Positions 54,706-63,918 are shown, counted from the stretch's first letter. The stretch: 64,000 bases of DNA from Fidelibacterota bacterium (GCA_947472795.1 CANJBL010000010.1:35761-99760); one strand, 5' to 3'. The notes: generated by a model not told the origin, from the letters alone. Translations and numbers: made by a program.

Positions 54706-54746
54706 GGCCGGACTCTCCAGAGACCGGCGCTCACATTCTTGGATTC

Positions 54747-54776
54747 AGGCGAGTGAAAGGTAGGCGAGTGAAAGGG
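54747..54776. repeat. Two tandem 15-base units upstream of rsh
   Basis: AGGCGAGTGAAAGGT (54747-54761) and AGGCGAGTGAAAGGG (54762-54776) differ only in the last base. The pair lies between the rpoZ stop and the rsh start, so it may change the 5' leader of rsh if rsh has its own promoter. Confidence 0.6.
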
Positions 54777-54847
54777 ATGACGCTGCGGAGTTTGTGTATC
54801 GTCGCGGCGCGCGGGATATGTGCTGTGTGCGGGCGCCCTTCTGTCCA

Positions 54848-55285
54848 TCAGCCCTTCGGTTCTGCCTCTTCGACGTCTTCGTAGGAGACCTTGGGATGAG
54901 AGCCCGTCTGCTTGGGCTTCTCTTCCTCTTCTTCTTCGCTCTCGTCGATGCTCATGCCGGCGGCGGCGGCAACGGACTCGCTCATCTGGCTGGCGATGCC
55001 GGCGAATTCCGGATTGGAAGCCATGGCGTCGAAGCCGTCTTCTTCCGGCTCGTCCACTTCCACATGGCGCTGCAGGCCTTGGATGATGGAATTGTAGAGT
55101 TCATCCGGGCTCACCTTCTCATCGGCGATTTCACGCAAGGCGACGACCGGGTTCTTGTCGTTGTCACGTTCCAGGCGCGGCTCGGCTCCGGCGGAGATTT
55201 CGCGGCTACGCTGCGCGGCGACCATCACCAGTTGGAAGCGGTTGGTGACCTTTTCGACGCAATCTTCGACCGTGACGCGAGCCAT
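54848..55285 (-). CDS. rpoZ: RNA polymerase omega subunit
   Basis: 145 residues from ATG 55285 ([20 protein letters not shown]). The conserved omega core (about 1-65) has [20 protein letters not shown] and [14 protein letters not shown]. After it comes an alphaproteobacterial acidic extension, about 75 residues ending in [17 protein letters not shown] runs ([20 protein letters not shown]), probably disordered. Omega stabilises beta' and can carry a ppGpp site in other bacteria, which makes its pairing with rsh notable. An in-frame ATG at 55342 is too far upstream of the core to be preferred. Confidence 0.94.
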   Translation of the reverse strand: MARVTVEDCVEKVTNRFQLVMVAAQRSREISAGAEPRLERDNDKNPVVALREIADEKVSPDELYNSIIQGLQRHVEVDEPEEDGFDAMASNPEFAGIASQMSESVAAAAGMSIDESEEEEEEKPKQTGSHPKVSYEDVEEAEPKG

Positions 55286-55427
55286 GGGGTATTCCTTGTA
55301 CTGCCTGAAGTTAGAGTGCCGTGGATTCGGCAGATGGGTCAACCGACCCAGCCCATTCCCTATCTAGGAACAGGACCTGCCGTCCGGAAGGGCGTTTCTT
55401 ACGCGGATTTGCCAGCCGGCTCAAGGT

Positions 55428-55925
55428 TTAAGGCGCCCCGGGCACGACGAGCCGTATAAGTTGTTCTCCCGCGAGGTCCGCAATCATGGCGTCGACGGAT
55501 TTTCCCAGAGCAGGGTGGCGCCACCCTGGCGCTACGTCCTTCAGGGGATAGAGCACAAAAGCCCGGTCCTGAAGCCGGGGGTGAGGCAGAATGGGCGGTC
55601 CCGGCTGGACGAGATCGTTATAGGCCAGGAGGTCCAGATCGATCACCCGGGCGGCATTGGGTACGGTCCGCACCCGCCCCAAGTCGGCCTCCACCTGATG
55701 CAGCAGTGCCAGCAGCATTTCGGGATTTTTGGCCGTCGAAACCTTGGCCACGGCATTCAAGAACCAGGGCTGGTCAGAGGCCGGAATGGGTGCGCTTTCA
55801 TACCAGGGCGACAAAGCCTCCAGGGCGACCCCAGCCTGCGCCAGGCGCTGCAAGGCCGCCTCGGCTGTCGCAGCCGGACCGCCAGCCTCACTTTGCAGAT
55901 TACCCCCAAGCCCCAGCAGAATCAT
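55428..55925 (-). CDS. folK: 2-amino-4-hydroxy-6-hydroxymethyldihydropteridine diphosphokinase
   Basis: 165 residues. HPPK of folate synthesis: ILLGLGGNLQSEAGGPAATA at the N-terminus, WYESAPIPASDQPWFLNAVA, then VRTVPNAARVIDLDLLAYND with the D-x-D-x-L metal site, and HPRLQDRAFVLYPLKDVAP. It lies upstream of rpoZ on the same strand with a 142-base gap (55286-55427) showing no gene, and it is divergent from the uracil-DNA glycosylase gene. Confidence 0.95.
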   Translation of the reverse strand: MILLGLGGNLQSEAGGPAATAEAALQRLAQAGVALEALSPWYESAPIPASDQPWFLNAVAKVSTAKNPEMLLALLHQVEADLGRVRTVPNAARVIDLDLLAYNDLVQPGPPILPHPRLQDRAFVLYPLKDVAPGWRHPALGKSVDAMIADLAGEQLIRLVVPGAP

Positions 55926-56037
55926 CGTCGCCTCTTGAGAAAACTTGCGGCTTCATTCAAAATTTAAAGCACAAAGCGTAATTTGTTGTTATCTAAATTA
56001 AATCGAACGCCTATTTTCAACCGGAACTGACGTCCTT

Positions 56038-56682
56038 ATGCCACCAGCGCCCCGCTTTGAAGGACCCGTCAGCGACTGCCCTTTATGCCCGCGCCTGGCC
56101 GACTTCCGCCACACCAACCGGCGCCAATTCCCAGATTGGCACAATGGCGCTGTCCCCGCTTTCGGGCCTCTGGACGCCAGCCTTTTGATCGTTGGCTTGG
56201 CTCCGGGCCTGCGTGGGGCCAACCGTACCGCCCGGCCCTTCACGGGCGACTATGCCGGCGAGCTGCTTTACCCCAGCCTGCTCAAGTTTGGGCGGGCCGC
56301 CGGCATCTATGGCGCCGAGGCCGACGACGGCCTGAAGCTGGTCGATTGCCGCATCACCAATGCCGTCCGCTGCGTACCGCCCGCCAACAAACCCACCCCC
56401 GCCGAGCAGAAGACCTGCCGCTCCTTCCTGGTGGCTGAAATGGCCGCCATGCCCAAGCTGCGGTCCATTCTTGTTCTGGGCGGTATCGCCCACGCCGCCG
56501 CCTTATCAACTCTCGGCCTCAAAAAGTCGGCCTATCCCTTTAAGCATGGCCAGACGTATAGTTTAGAGGGCAAACTATCCCTTACTGACAGCTACCACTG
56601 CTCCAGGTACAACCTGAACACGCGGGTGTTGACAGAAAGCATGTTCCACGCTGCACTTAAGCAAGCGATATCTGTAATCTAA
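56038..56682 (+). CDS. Family 5 (UDGb-like) uracil-DNA glycosylase
   Basis: 214 residues. GLAPGLRGANRTARPFTGDY (about 53-72) is the family 5 version of the GxxPG motif; Cys residues (CPLCPRL, then CRITNAVRC and CRSFL) can bind the Fe-S cluster. SYHCSRYNLNTRVLTESMFH is the corresponding C-terminal motif, with His in the place of the HPSxQN block. It should remove uracil from DNA in base excision repair. It begins a plus-strand pair with the GNAT gene, 27 bases apart, and is divergent from folK. Confidence 0.88.
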   Translation: MPPAPRFEGPVSDCPLCPRLADFRHTNRRQFPDWHNGAVPAFGPLDASLLIVGLAPGLRGANRTARPFTGDYAGELLYPSLLKFGRAAGIYGAEADDGLKLVDCRITNAVRCVPPANKPTPAEQKTCRSFLVAEMAAMPKLRSILVLGGIAHAAALSTLGLKKSAYPFKHGQTYSLEGKLSLTDSYHCSRYNLNTRVLTESMFHAALKQAISVI

Positions 56683-56709
56683 AGAACACGTTAGGGGCGA
56701 CAAGGCGCG

Positions 56710-57492
56710 ATGGATCGTTCGGCTATCTTAAAGGCCTTTGAGACCAACCTGTGGGACCGCTCATCCTTCCTCGCCAAGGCGCGGAAAGACGCGGAGGTTC
56801 AGGACTCATCTGACCTTCTGGTTGTGGATTCCGGCCTGCCCTCGAAGCAGCTCAACATCATTGGCCGCTCGACCCTGCACCCGCGCTTTGCCGTGGACCG
56901 CATCGAAGCCGCGATCAAGCGCTTCCGCGCGAAGTCCGCGCCCTTCACCTGGATCCTTGGCCCACTGTCGGGCCACGGTACGACAGAACAAGCTTTGAAA
57001 GATCAAGGCCTCGCCTGCGCCGAGGAGGAATGGATTATGGCCATGGCGCTGGATACGGGGAATGTGCCGGGCACACCGCCTGCGGGCCTCGACATCAAGC
57101 GCGTGGCAACAAAAGAAGCCGTCGAGCAATTCGCGGCCGTGCTTTCCAACTCCTCCACACCGCCCGACGAGCACATCAAGACCTTCCTCACCGACACCAG
57201 GGAAGCCGTCCTCGCGCCCTCGCCTTTGCGCCTTTACGTGGGTTACGTGGGCAGCGAACCCACCGCTGTGCTCGAAGCTTTCAGCGCGCACGGCATCATC
57301 AGCTTTTACGCCATGGCCGCATTGGTCAGCGCACGCGGTAAAGGTTATGCCGCCGCTTTGCTGCTCAATGCTTTGCGTGAATCCAAGAAAGCCGGTTTAC
57401 GTATGGCCTGCCTGCAGACCCCGGAAGCCAGCCGCGCGCTTTACGAGCGCATAGGATTCAAACCGGTTGGCCGGATCGCGGCCTACTCTTAA
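56710..57492 (+). CDS. GNAT family N-acetyltransferase
   Basis: 260 residues. The C-terminal half carries the GNAT fold: YVGYVGSEPTAVLEAFSAHG, then MAALVSARGKGYAAALLLNA, the acetyl-CoA-binding Q/R-x-x-G-x-G/A region, and LRMACLQTPEASRALYERIGF. The N-terminal 130 residues have a second, degenerate GNAT-like region. No substrate can be named. It is 27 bases downstream of the glycosylase gene and ends in a shared hairpin with the convergent gpx gene. Confidence 0.85.
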   Translation: MDRSAILKAFETNLWDRSSFLAKARKDAEVQDSSDLLVVDSGLPSKQLNIIGRSTLHPRFAVDRIEAAIKRFRAKSAPFTWILGPLSGHGTTEQALKDQGLACAEEEWIMAMALDTGNVPGTPPAGLDIKRVATKEAVEQFAAVLSNSSTPPDEHIKTFLTDTREAVLAPSPLRLYVGYVGSEPTAVLEAFSAHGIISFYAMAALVSARGKGYAAALLLNALRESKKAGLRMACLQTPEASRALYERIGFKPVGRIAAYS

Positions 57493-57503
57493 AAAGTTTG
57501 GCT

Positions 57504-57537
57504 CCTAAAAATTTGGGCCGCAACCGCGGCCCAAATT
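57504..57537 (-). terminator. Terminator between the GNAT and glutathione peroxidase genes
   Basis: Perfect 12-bp stem: AATTTGGGCCGC (57510-57521) and GCGGCCCAAATT (57526-57537) with loop AACC. On the minus strand it ends in AAATTTTTAGG, so it mainly stops the gpx transcript, though it could act in both directions. Confidence 0.8.
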
Positions 57538-57567
57538 CATCGCAATATCTGAAACGGTTTGAACCGT

Positions 57568-58134
57568 TCACATCTCCGGCGCCCAGATGGGCTGCCCCAC
57601 CAGCGCGTGCGAGATCGCGCTCCTGATCTCGGGCGCATCGGGCACAACCTTCGTCGGGAAGGACGCCACCAGCTCGCCGTTCACATCGATCAGGTACTTG
57701 TGGAAGTTCCACTTCGGCGCCTTGCTTTCGCCGAGTTGCGCTGCCGCCCACTTGTAGAACGGATGTGCCTCAGGGCCGACGACCGACACCTTCGAGGCCA
57801 TCGGAAAATCGATCGCGTATTCGCCTTTGCAGAACTGCTTGATCTCGGCATCGGTGCCGGGCTCCTGGCCGCCGAAATCGTTGGCCGGCACGCCGAGCAC
57901 CACGAGGCCCTTGCTCTTGTATTCCTTGTAGATGTTCTCGAGGCCCTCATATTGCGGTGTGAAGCCGCAGAAGGACGCGGTGTTCACCACCAGGATCGCT
58001 TTGCCTTTGAATTGAGAGAGAGGCAGAAGACCGCCATCGATGCTCTCAAAAGCAAAGTCATAGGCTGTCTTAGCCATCGCTGGGCCTCCCATCATCAGGC
58101 CCGCCGCGATTGCCACGGCGCCTAAAACTTTCAT
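57568..58134 (-). CDS. Exported glutathione peroxidase family protein
   Basis: 188 residues from ATG 58134 (MKVLGAVAIAAGLMMGGPAM). The first 21 residues form a Sec signal peptide ending AMA, so the protein is periplasmic. The redox site NTASFCGFTPQYEGL has Cys (Cys56) in the place of selenocysteine, with VPANDFGGQEPG and KWNFHKYLID giving the Gln and Trp of the tetrad. Such non-selenium enzymes generally use thioredoxin-like donors and reduce organic peroxides. It is 10 bases after the stop of the molybdopterin enzyme gene and probably shares its transcript. Confidence 0.9.
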   Translation of the reverse strand: MKVLGAVAIAAGLMMGGPAMAKTAYDFAFESIDGGLLPLSQFKGKAILVVNTASFCGFTPQYEGLENIYKEYKSKGLVVLGVPANDFGGQEPGTDAEIKQFCKGEYAIDFPMASKVSVVGPEAHPFYKWAAAQLGESKAPKWNFHKYLIDVNGELVASFPTKVVPDAPEIRSAISHALVGQPIWAPEM

Positions 58135-58144
58135 GAGGGTCTCT

Positions 58145-58873
58145 TTAACCATAACGCTCTTCCTTCCACGGATTTCCGCGCATGTGGTAGCCCCTTGCCT
58201 CCCAATAGCCGGGTTGATCCCCGTCCATGAAAGTGATGTGGCGTATCCACTTTGCGCTTTTCCAAAAATAGAGATGCGGTACTACCAGCCGGGCCGGCCC
58301 CCCATGTTCTCGGTCCAACGGTCGATCTTGCCATGCATGGCCAATGAAGACATCGTCCCTGTCCACATCCGCCAATGCGATATTCGTCGAATAGCCATCG
58401 TAACTTTTTACCATCAAAAACTTTGCCGTCGGGTGCGGCTTTACCTGCGCCAGCAGCGATCTCATCGGCATCCCGGTCCAGCGGTTGTCATAACGCGACC
58501 ATGTCGTCACGCAATGAATGTCGTTGGTGAAGGACTCTTGAGCCTGGGCGATGAAGGATCGCCAATCCAGTTTCAGGGGATACGCGATCTGTCCGCCGAC
58601 CGTAAAACTCCACTCCGCTTGTGACACGTTCGGCTGGATCCCAAGATCCAGAACGGGAAAGTCGGTTGTGACGCGTTGTCCGGGTGGCCGTCGCTCTTTG
58701 GCGGGGTCAGCGGACAGGCCTGTCAAAGCCCGGCCTTCCTTCGCCCATTTTTCCTTAGTGCCGACAAGCTTGGCATTCACAATGCCGTGAGGCTCCTCAT
58801 GGGGCCCAAGCCGTTGAGCTTTCTCATCAAATTGTGATCGGTCTGAACTCATTTCAGCACCAGCTTTGCTCAC
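58145..58873 (-). CDS. Sulfite oxidase-like molybdopterin oxidoreductase
   Basis: 242 residues. The Mo-pterin domain has GQRVTTDFPVLDLGIQPNV, WSFTVGGQIAYPLKLDWRSF, the Mo-ligand Cys in DIHCVTTWSRYDNRWTG, and LDREHGGPARLVVPHLYFWK. The family pattern is YedY/SuoX-like but there is no signal peptide, so it should be cytosolic; the electron acceptor is unknown. It lies 10 bases upstream of the gpx gene and 19 bases downstream of smpB on the same strand. Confidence 0.85.
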   Translation of the reverse strand: MSKAGAEMSSDRSQFDEKAQRLGPHEEPHGIVNAKLVGTKEKWAKEGRALTGLSADPAKERRPPGQRVTTDFPVLDLGIQPNVSQAEWSFTVGGQIAYPLKLDWRSFIAQAQESFTNDIHCVTTWSRYDNRWTGMPMRSLLAQVKPHPTAKFLMVKSYDGYSTNIALADVDRDDVFIGHAWQDRPLDREHGGPARLVVPHLYFWKSAKWIRHITFMDGDQPGYWEARGYHMRGNPWKEERYG

Positions 58874-58892
58874 AGTGCACTCACGCTCGGCC

Positions 58893-59363
58893 TTAGCCGC
58901 GGCTCCGCATCAAACGCGCCTGCTCCCGCTGCCAGTCGCGCTTCTTGATGTCCTCGCGGCGATCAATACTGGTCTTACCTTTGGCGAGACCAAGCTGAAC
59001 CTTCGCCTTGCCGCGATCATTGAAGTAAAGGCTTAAGGGCACCACGGTCATGCCCTTACGGCCAATGGCGGCCATGAGTCGGTCGATCTCTTTGCGGTGG
59101 ACGAGCAGTTTGCGTTTGCGTCCCTCTGCGTGTTGGAATTGGCTTGCACCTTCGTAAGCCGGAATGTGCGCGTTGACGAGATAGAGCTCACCACCCTCCA
59201 CTTGCGCGAAGGCCTCCACCAACGTGCAGCGGCCAAGGCGCAGGGATTTCACCTCGCTGCCCATCAACATGATGCCTGCTTCAAGCGTGTCCTCGATGGC
59301 ATAATCGTGACGCGCCTTGCGGTTCTGCGCCACGTTGCCGTGAGATATGAGAGTCTTCGCCAT
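58893..59363 (-). CDS. smpB: SsrA-binding protein SmpB
   Basis: 156 residues. SmpB delivers tmRNA to stalled ribosomes. NRKARHDYAIEDTLEAGIML, GSEVKSLRLGRCTLVEAFAQ and the C-terminal KGKTSIDRREDIKKRDWQRE are characteristic. tmRNA itself is not in the window. It follows dapA after a 93-base spacer that holds the GCATTTTC repeat. Confidence 0.97.
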   Translation of the reverse strand: MAKTLISHGNVAQNRKARHDYAIEDTLEAGIMLMGSEVKSLRLGRCTLVEAFAQVEGGELYLVNAHIPAYEGASQFQHAEGRKRKLLVHRKEIDRLMAAIGRKGMTVVPLSLYFNDRGKAKVQLGLAKGKTSIDRREDIKKRDWQREQARLMRSRG

Positions 59364-59399
59364 TCAAAAATTCCGCCGATAAAGCGGTGGGCCTTTAGG

Positions 59400-59442
59400 G
59401 CATTTTCCGGCGAAGTGGGAACCGGTTCGCCTCAGAAAATGC
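59400..59442. repeat. GCATTTTC-type palindromic intergenic repeat between dapA and smpB
   Basis: GCATTTTC (59400-59407) pairs with GAAAATGC (59435-59442), and GGCGAA (59409-59414) with TTCGCC (59426-59431), around a GTGGGAACCGG core. From memory, this core (AACCGGTTCCCAC with GCATTTTC arms) is a very common dispersed repeat in Rhizobiales genomes. Only one copy was noticed in this window. Confidence 0.7.
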
Positions 59443-59456
59443 GAACAAATAAAATT

Positions 59457-60341
59457 CTATTCCTCGGCGCCCAGAAGGCCTGCCGCACGCATGGCTTCTT
59501 CGATCCGTGCCTTGCTCTTGAGCTTCAAGGGCGCCAACGGCAGACGCGCATCCGGCTCACATTTGCCAAGCAAGCTCGCGGCAAACTTCACCGGCACCGG
59601 GTTCGTCTCCACGAACATTGAATCGTGCAGCGGCGACAGGATATCGCGCAAGCGGAAAGCGTCTTCATAGGTACCGAGATGCCAGGAGTCATGCAACTGC
59701 GCGCAGAGGCGCGGCGCGATATTGGCCGTCACCGAGATGCAGCCCGCACCGCCTTGCGCCAAAAATGCCACTGCGGTTCCGTCTTCGCCCGAGAGCTGGC
59801 AGAACTTGTCACCTACCAGCTGCTTCATCTTCTGCGGACGAGCGAGATCGTTGGTCGCATCCTTCACACCGATGATGTTTTCATGCTCCGCGAGTTTCGC
59901 CATGGTCTCCACTGACATGTCGACCACGCAGCGCGCGGGGATGTTGTAGATCACAATCGGAATATCCACGGCGTTGGCGATTGCGAGGTAGTGCAAGATC
60001 AACCCTTCTTGCGTCGGCTTATTATAATAGGGCGTCACCGTCAGCACGGCGGTCGCACCGGCCTGCTTGGCGTGACGGGTGAGTTCGATGGCTTCGGCCG
60101 TGGAGTTGGAACCCGCACCAGCGATGACCGGCACGCGGCCTTTGGCGACTTCCACGCAAAGTTCAATCACGCGCTTATGCTCGTCATGCGAGAGCGTCGG
60201 GGATTCCCCGGTGGTGCCGCACGGCACCAGGCCATGAGTGCCCTGCTCGATCTGCCAATTGACGAAGTCCTGAAACGCCCGTTCGTCGATCTGGCCCTTC
60301 TTGAAGGGGGTAATGAGGGCGGTGATAGACCCGCGGAACAT
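59457..60341 (-). CDS. dapA: 4-hydroxy-tetrahydrodipicolinate synthase
   Basis: 294 residues. First committed step of lysine and diaminopimelate synthesis: condensation of pyruvate with aspartate semialdehyde. GSITALITPFKKGQIDERAF, LVPCGTTGESPTLSHDEHKR, VTPYYNKPTQEG, the Tyr in IVIYNIPARC and the Schiff-base Lys in IIGVKDATNDL are in place. It is divergent from the lytic transglycosylase gene across 232 bases without a recognisable gene, and upstream of smpB on the same strand. Confidence 0.97.
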   Translation of the reverse strand: MFRGSITALITPFKKGQIDERAFQDFVNWQIEQGTHGLVPCGTTGESPTLSHDEHKRVIELCVEVAKGRVPVIAGAGSNSTAEAIELTRHAKQAGATAVLTVTPYYNKPTQEGLILHYLAIANAVDIPIVIYNIPARCVVDMSVETMAKLAEHENIIGVKDATNDLARPQKMKQLVGDKFCQLSGEDGTAVAFLAQGGAGCISVTANIAPRLCAQLHDSWHLGTYEDAFRLRDILSPLHDSMFVETNPVPVKFAASLLGKCEPDARLPLAPLKLKSKARIEEAMRAAGLLGAEE

Positions 60342-60573
60342 CGAAACACTCCTGTAATGGATAAAGCCGGTGTACAGTCATGCCAGCCGGCGCCGGCGGA
60401 CCTTACCACAGGGCGTCCCGGCGACAAGAACGGAGACAACCCGGGGCTTTGCGCTCTGGGGAAAGCACCCATGATGCCAATTACTTGGCGGATGGGTGGC
60501 GGTAACGCCCCCTTAAAAGGGTTGCCGCAGGATATGAGGGGAATAGCGTTCGGTTAATGTACGGCGGATTTTG

Positions 60574-62835
60574 ATGAATAGACGCGCGCCCGGCAGTTCA
60601 TGGCGCATTGGCATGTGGCACCCTGATATGTGGCGTGCAAGCGTTCGACGGCCGAAGGTTTCGGCGGCGGCGCTTCTGGCTGCCTGCCTGACATTCGGTT
60701 TTGTGAGCGCGCCTGTTATGGGCGCCGAAACGCAGAAGCCCGCCGCCGCCAAACCGGCTGCGAAGAAGGCCGTGGCCAAAAAGCCTGCCGCTAAGAAACC
60801 TGTTGCCGCCAAGAAACCAGCGCCTCCGCCTGCTCCGCGCACCACGCCCGACAAATCCGCGACCCAAGGCGCGCTTGCGCCGCAGGAGCCGATCCAGAAT
60901 CTAGTCGTCACCGCCCCTGGCCCGCCGCCGCCGTCGCTGCTGACCACCCGCGAACGCGATCTCTTTAATCAGGCTGTGAAGGCTGCCGCCAAGCACGACT
61001 GGTCGAAAGCGCGCAGCACCGTCAATGGCACGCGCAACCCTCTGCTCATCAAGATCATAGAATGGGCTTACATCCGCGAGCCTGGGCAACATGCCGGCTT
61101 TTTGGAACGCACGGCTTTCCTCACTGCCAATCCCACGTGGCCCTCGGCCAACGATATTCGTCGCCGCGCCGAAGACGTCATCGACGACTCAACGCCCACT
61201 TCCGCCATTCTGATGTGGTTCACCGCCAATCCGCCGCTCTCCACCGCCGGCAAAGCCGCTTACGCCCGCGCGCTGGAATCCCAGGGCAACAGGGAAAAGG
61301 CGCACGCACTGGCCCGCGATGCCTGGACCACCGGCTCCTTCAGCCGCGAGGACGAACGCGCTTTCCTGAAAGACTTTGCCGATATCCTGACGCCCGAAGA
61401 TCACTGGGCGCGGCTTGACCGCATTCTCTACGAAGAACAGACGACGGCCGCGGAACGCATGATCCCGCGTGTTTCCGCCGATCAGGCCCTCGTGGCACGC
61501 GCGCGTATCGCGCTCATCACCTCGGCGAAAAATGCCGATGCCCTAGTCACGACTGTACCCGCCGCCTTGCAGAATGATCCCGGCCTGCTCTACGACCGTG
61601 TGAAATGGCGCCGCGATCGCGGCGACGATGATGGCGCGCGCAAGCTGGTGCCGCCCTTCGCCGCTGCCGGCGCGCGTCCCGATCTGTGGTGGCGTCAGCG
61701 CAATGCGCTGGCCCGCGATGCGCTCAGCGCCGGCAACATCACCGAGGCCTATCAAATTGCCAAAGAGCACGGCAGCACCGATGCGCTTAGCGTCTCCGAG
61801 GCCGAATGGTTCGCGGGCTGGATCGCGCTGCGCTTCCTGAAGGACGGTGAGACGGCCCTCGCCCATTTCGAGAAGGTTTATGACTCCGTTCAGACTCCAC
61901 CCAGCCTGTCGCGCGGCGCCTATTGGGTGGGCCGCACCATGGACTCACTCAACCGTCCCGACCTTGCCGCCGAGTGGTATCAGCGCGCCGCGACGTATGT
62001 GACCACGTATTACGGTCAGTTGGCCCTGTCCCGCCTGCACAACGAAACTGTGCCGCAACTGCCGCAAGATCCCGTCGCCACAGAACAGGAACGCAGCGCT
62101 TTCTATGACAAGGACCTGTCGAAAGCCCTGCGCGATTTGATGGATGTGGACGCGAAGCCCTATCAGCGCGCCTTCGCCCAGGCCTTGGCGGAGAATGCCA
62201 CTGTCGCCGTTGACCGCCAGCTTACGGCTGAACTCGTCAACCGCCTCTCACGTCCCGACCTCGGCGTCGTGCTTGCCCGCCAGGCCGCGCGCGACAAGAT
62301 CACTCTGGTGCAATACGGCTTTCCGGTACCGACCTACAGCTATCCGCAAGCGCCCGAGCGCGCGCTCATCCTCGCCATCACGCGCCAAGAGAGCAACTTC
62401 GACGCCGACGCCAAAAGCGGCGCTGGTGCTCGCGGCTTGATGCAGCTTATGCCGCCCACGGCCAAAGCCCTGGCGAAGCAGGCCAAGCAAACCTACTCGG
62501 AGAAGAAGCTCACCGACCCAGCCTTCAACATGCGCCTCGGCAGCGTGTATCTCGACGACCTTGTCGAGGATTTCGGCGGGTCCTATATCCTCGCCGCCGC
62601 TGCGTACAACGCTGGGCCTGCGCGCGCGCGCCAATGGATCAGGCAATTCGGCGATCCACGCGATCCCAGCGTCGATGCCGTGGATTGGATCGAGCAGATC
62701 CCCTTCGCCGAGACACGCAGCTACGTCCAGCGTGTGATGGAAAACGTCATGACCTACCGGGCCGTGCTCGCCGGTACCACGCACGTGCCGCGCACGCTTG
62801 AGACCGAACTCGCGCGGCATTTGTCGGCGCAATAA
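60574..62835 (+). CDS. slt: Soluble lytic murein transglycosylase (Slt-type)
   Basis: 753 residues. An N-terminal hydrophobic segment (VSAAALLAACLTFGFVSAPVMG) serves as signal peptide, followed by a Lys/Ala/Pro-rich linker (repeated AKKPAAKKPV). A long alpha-helical superhelix (about 120-560) leads to the catalytic SLT domain: LAITRQESNFDADAKSGAGA with the catalytic Glu, RGLMQLMPPTAKALAKQ and YILAAAAYNAGPARARQWI. It cleaves peptidoglycan glycan strands in the periplasm. The TTG three bases upstream is a possible alternative start. The 280 bases after it (62836-63115) show nothing recognisable. Confidence 0.95.
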   Translation: MNRRAPGSSWRIGMWHPDMWRASVRRPKVSAAALLAACLTFGFVSAPVMGAETQKPAAAKPAAKKAVAKKPAAKKPVAAKKPAPPPAPRTTPDKSATQGALAPQEPIQNLVVTAPGPPPPSLLTTRERDLFNQAVKAAAKHDWSKARSTVNGTRNPLLIKIIEWAYIREPGQHAGFLERTAFLTANPTWPSANDIRRRAEDVIDDSTPTSAILMWFTANPPLSTAGKAAYARALESQGNREKAHALARDAWTTGSFSREDERAFLKDFADILTPEDHWARLDRILYEEQTTAAERMIPRVSADQALVARARIALITSAKNADALVTTVPAALQNDPGLLYDRVKWRRDRGDDDGARKLVPPFAAAGARPDLWWRQRNALARDALSAGNITEAYQIAKEHGSTDALSVSEAEWFAGWIALRFLKDGETALAHFEKVYDSVQTPPSLSRGAYWVGRTMDSLNRPDLAAEWYQRAATYVTTYYGQLALSRLHNETVPQLPQDPVATEQERSAFYDKDLSKALRDLMDVDAKPYQRAFAQALAENATVAVDRQLTAELVNRLSRPDLGVVLARQAARDKITLVQYGFPVPTYSYPQAPERALILAITRQESNFDADAKSGAGARGLMQLMPPTAKALAKQAKQTYSEKKLTDPAFNMRLGSVYLDDLVEDFGGSYILAAAAYNAGPARARQWIRQFGDPRDPSVDAVDWIEQIPFAETRSYVQRVMENVMTYRAVLAGTTHVPRTLETELARHLSAQ

Positions 62836-63115
62836 CAAGCCTAATACGAGAACATAGCGATTCTGGCTGGTTTGTTAAAACTCATGCAGCCCGAAGAATG
62901 TTCGACTATAGTCGCTTCGACACCCCGATCAGGACGGTAAGCTCGTCTCTCTGCGCGGGACCGACGGAATGCTCTGATCGCTACCAGCATTTCCGACGGA
63001 CAGATTCATAAAACCGTTCGTGCTTTCTTAAGCTGCCAATCCAAACACGCGGGCAAGAGGAGCATTTTTTAACCCACATCATCCGCGCGCAGGCTCGCTC
63101 CAACAGGAAATACCT

Positions 63116-63844
63116 ATGGCGCGATTGAAAACAAAAGCCCGACCCGTGAAGGCTCCAAAGACGCGCGCCAAGCAGGTCAAACGGCGAAAACACAAACCCG
63201 CCCAGGCGCTAGTGCGGTTCAACCCGCAGGCTTTCCTTGACACCGTGGGGGTTGGCCGTTTCATCGGCAAGTACAAATCCGGCGAAGTTATTTTTCTGCA
63301 AGGCGACCCGGCGGATGCCGTGTTTTACATTCAAAAAGGCAAAGTCCAGGTCGCGGTTGTCTCCAAGCAAGGCAAGGAAGGCGTCGTCGCGGTGCTGGGG
63401 GCCGGCGAATTTTTCGGCGAAGGATGCTTGGCTGGCCAGCCGCTGCATATCTCAACCGCCAGCGCGAGCGTGGATTCCTCAATCGTGAAGATCGAGAAAT
63501 CCACCATGATCCGCGTTTTGCGCGATGAGCCAACTCTCTCCCAAATGTTCATGTCGTTTTTGCTGGCGCGCAATGTTCAAGTCGAAGCGGATCTTGTCGA
63601 TCAGCTTTTCAATTCGAGCGAGAAGCGCCTCGCCCGCGTCCTTTTGCTGCTGGCCAATATCGGCAAGGAGGGAAAGATGGAACAGATCCCCAAGATCAAC
63701 CAGGAAATCCTGGCATCGCGCGTCGGCACCACGCGCTCGCGCATCAACTTTTTTATGAACAAATTCCGTAAACTCGGCTTTATCGAATACAACGGCACCC
63801 TGAAGATTCACACCTCACTCCTGAATGTGATTGTTCATGACTGA
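63116..63844 (+). CDS. Crp/Fnr family transcriptional regulator with basic N-terminal extension
   Basis: 242 residues. A Lys/Arg-rich 30-residue tail (LKTKARPVKAPKTRAKQVKR) precedes the cyclic-nucleotide-binding-like domain (about 45-165): YKSGEVIFLQGDPADAVFYI, GEFFGEGCLAGQPL. The HTH (about 195-230) reads INQEILASRVGTTRSRINFFMNK, close to the Crp recognition helix pattern. There are no Fnr-type cysteines in the N-terminus, so oxygen sensing by Fe-S is unlikely; the Crp phosphate-binding pattern is also not evident. AGGA precedes the ATG (CAACAGGAAATACCT). Its regulon is unknown. Confidence 0.9.
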   Translation: MARLKTKARPVKAPKTRAKQVKRRKHKPAQALVRFNPQAFLDTVGVGRFIGKYKSGEVIFLQGDPADAVFYIQKGKVQVAVVSKQGKEGVVAVLGAGEFFGEGCLAGQPLHISTASASVDSSIVKIEKSTMIRVLRDEPTLSQMFMSFLLARNVQVEADLVDQLFNSSEKRLARVLLLLANIGKEGKMEQIPKINQEILASRVGTTRSRINFFMNKFRKLGFIEYNGTLKIHTSLLNVIVHD

Positions 63845-63918
63845 GCACTGTGCTGACCTGACGGCTTTTTTTGTACCGGTTGATTTGAGAGAATTGACCC
63901 CAACAGGAGGAGCTGAAC

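Noticed and set aside
59364..59456. tmRNA (ssrA) next to smpB
   Set aside because: The gap of 93 bases is too short and is filled by a palindromic repeat; no tmRNA acceptor-like sequence is seen.
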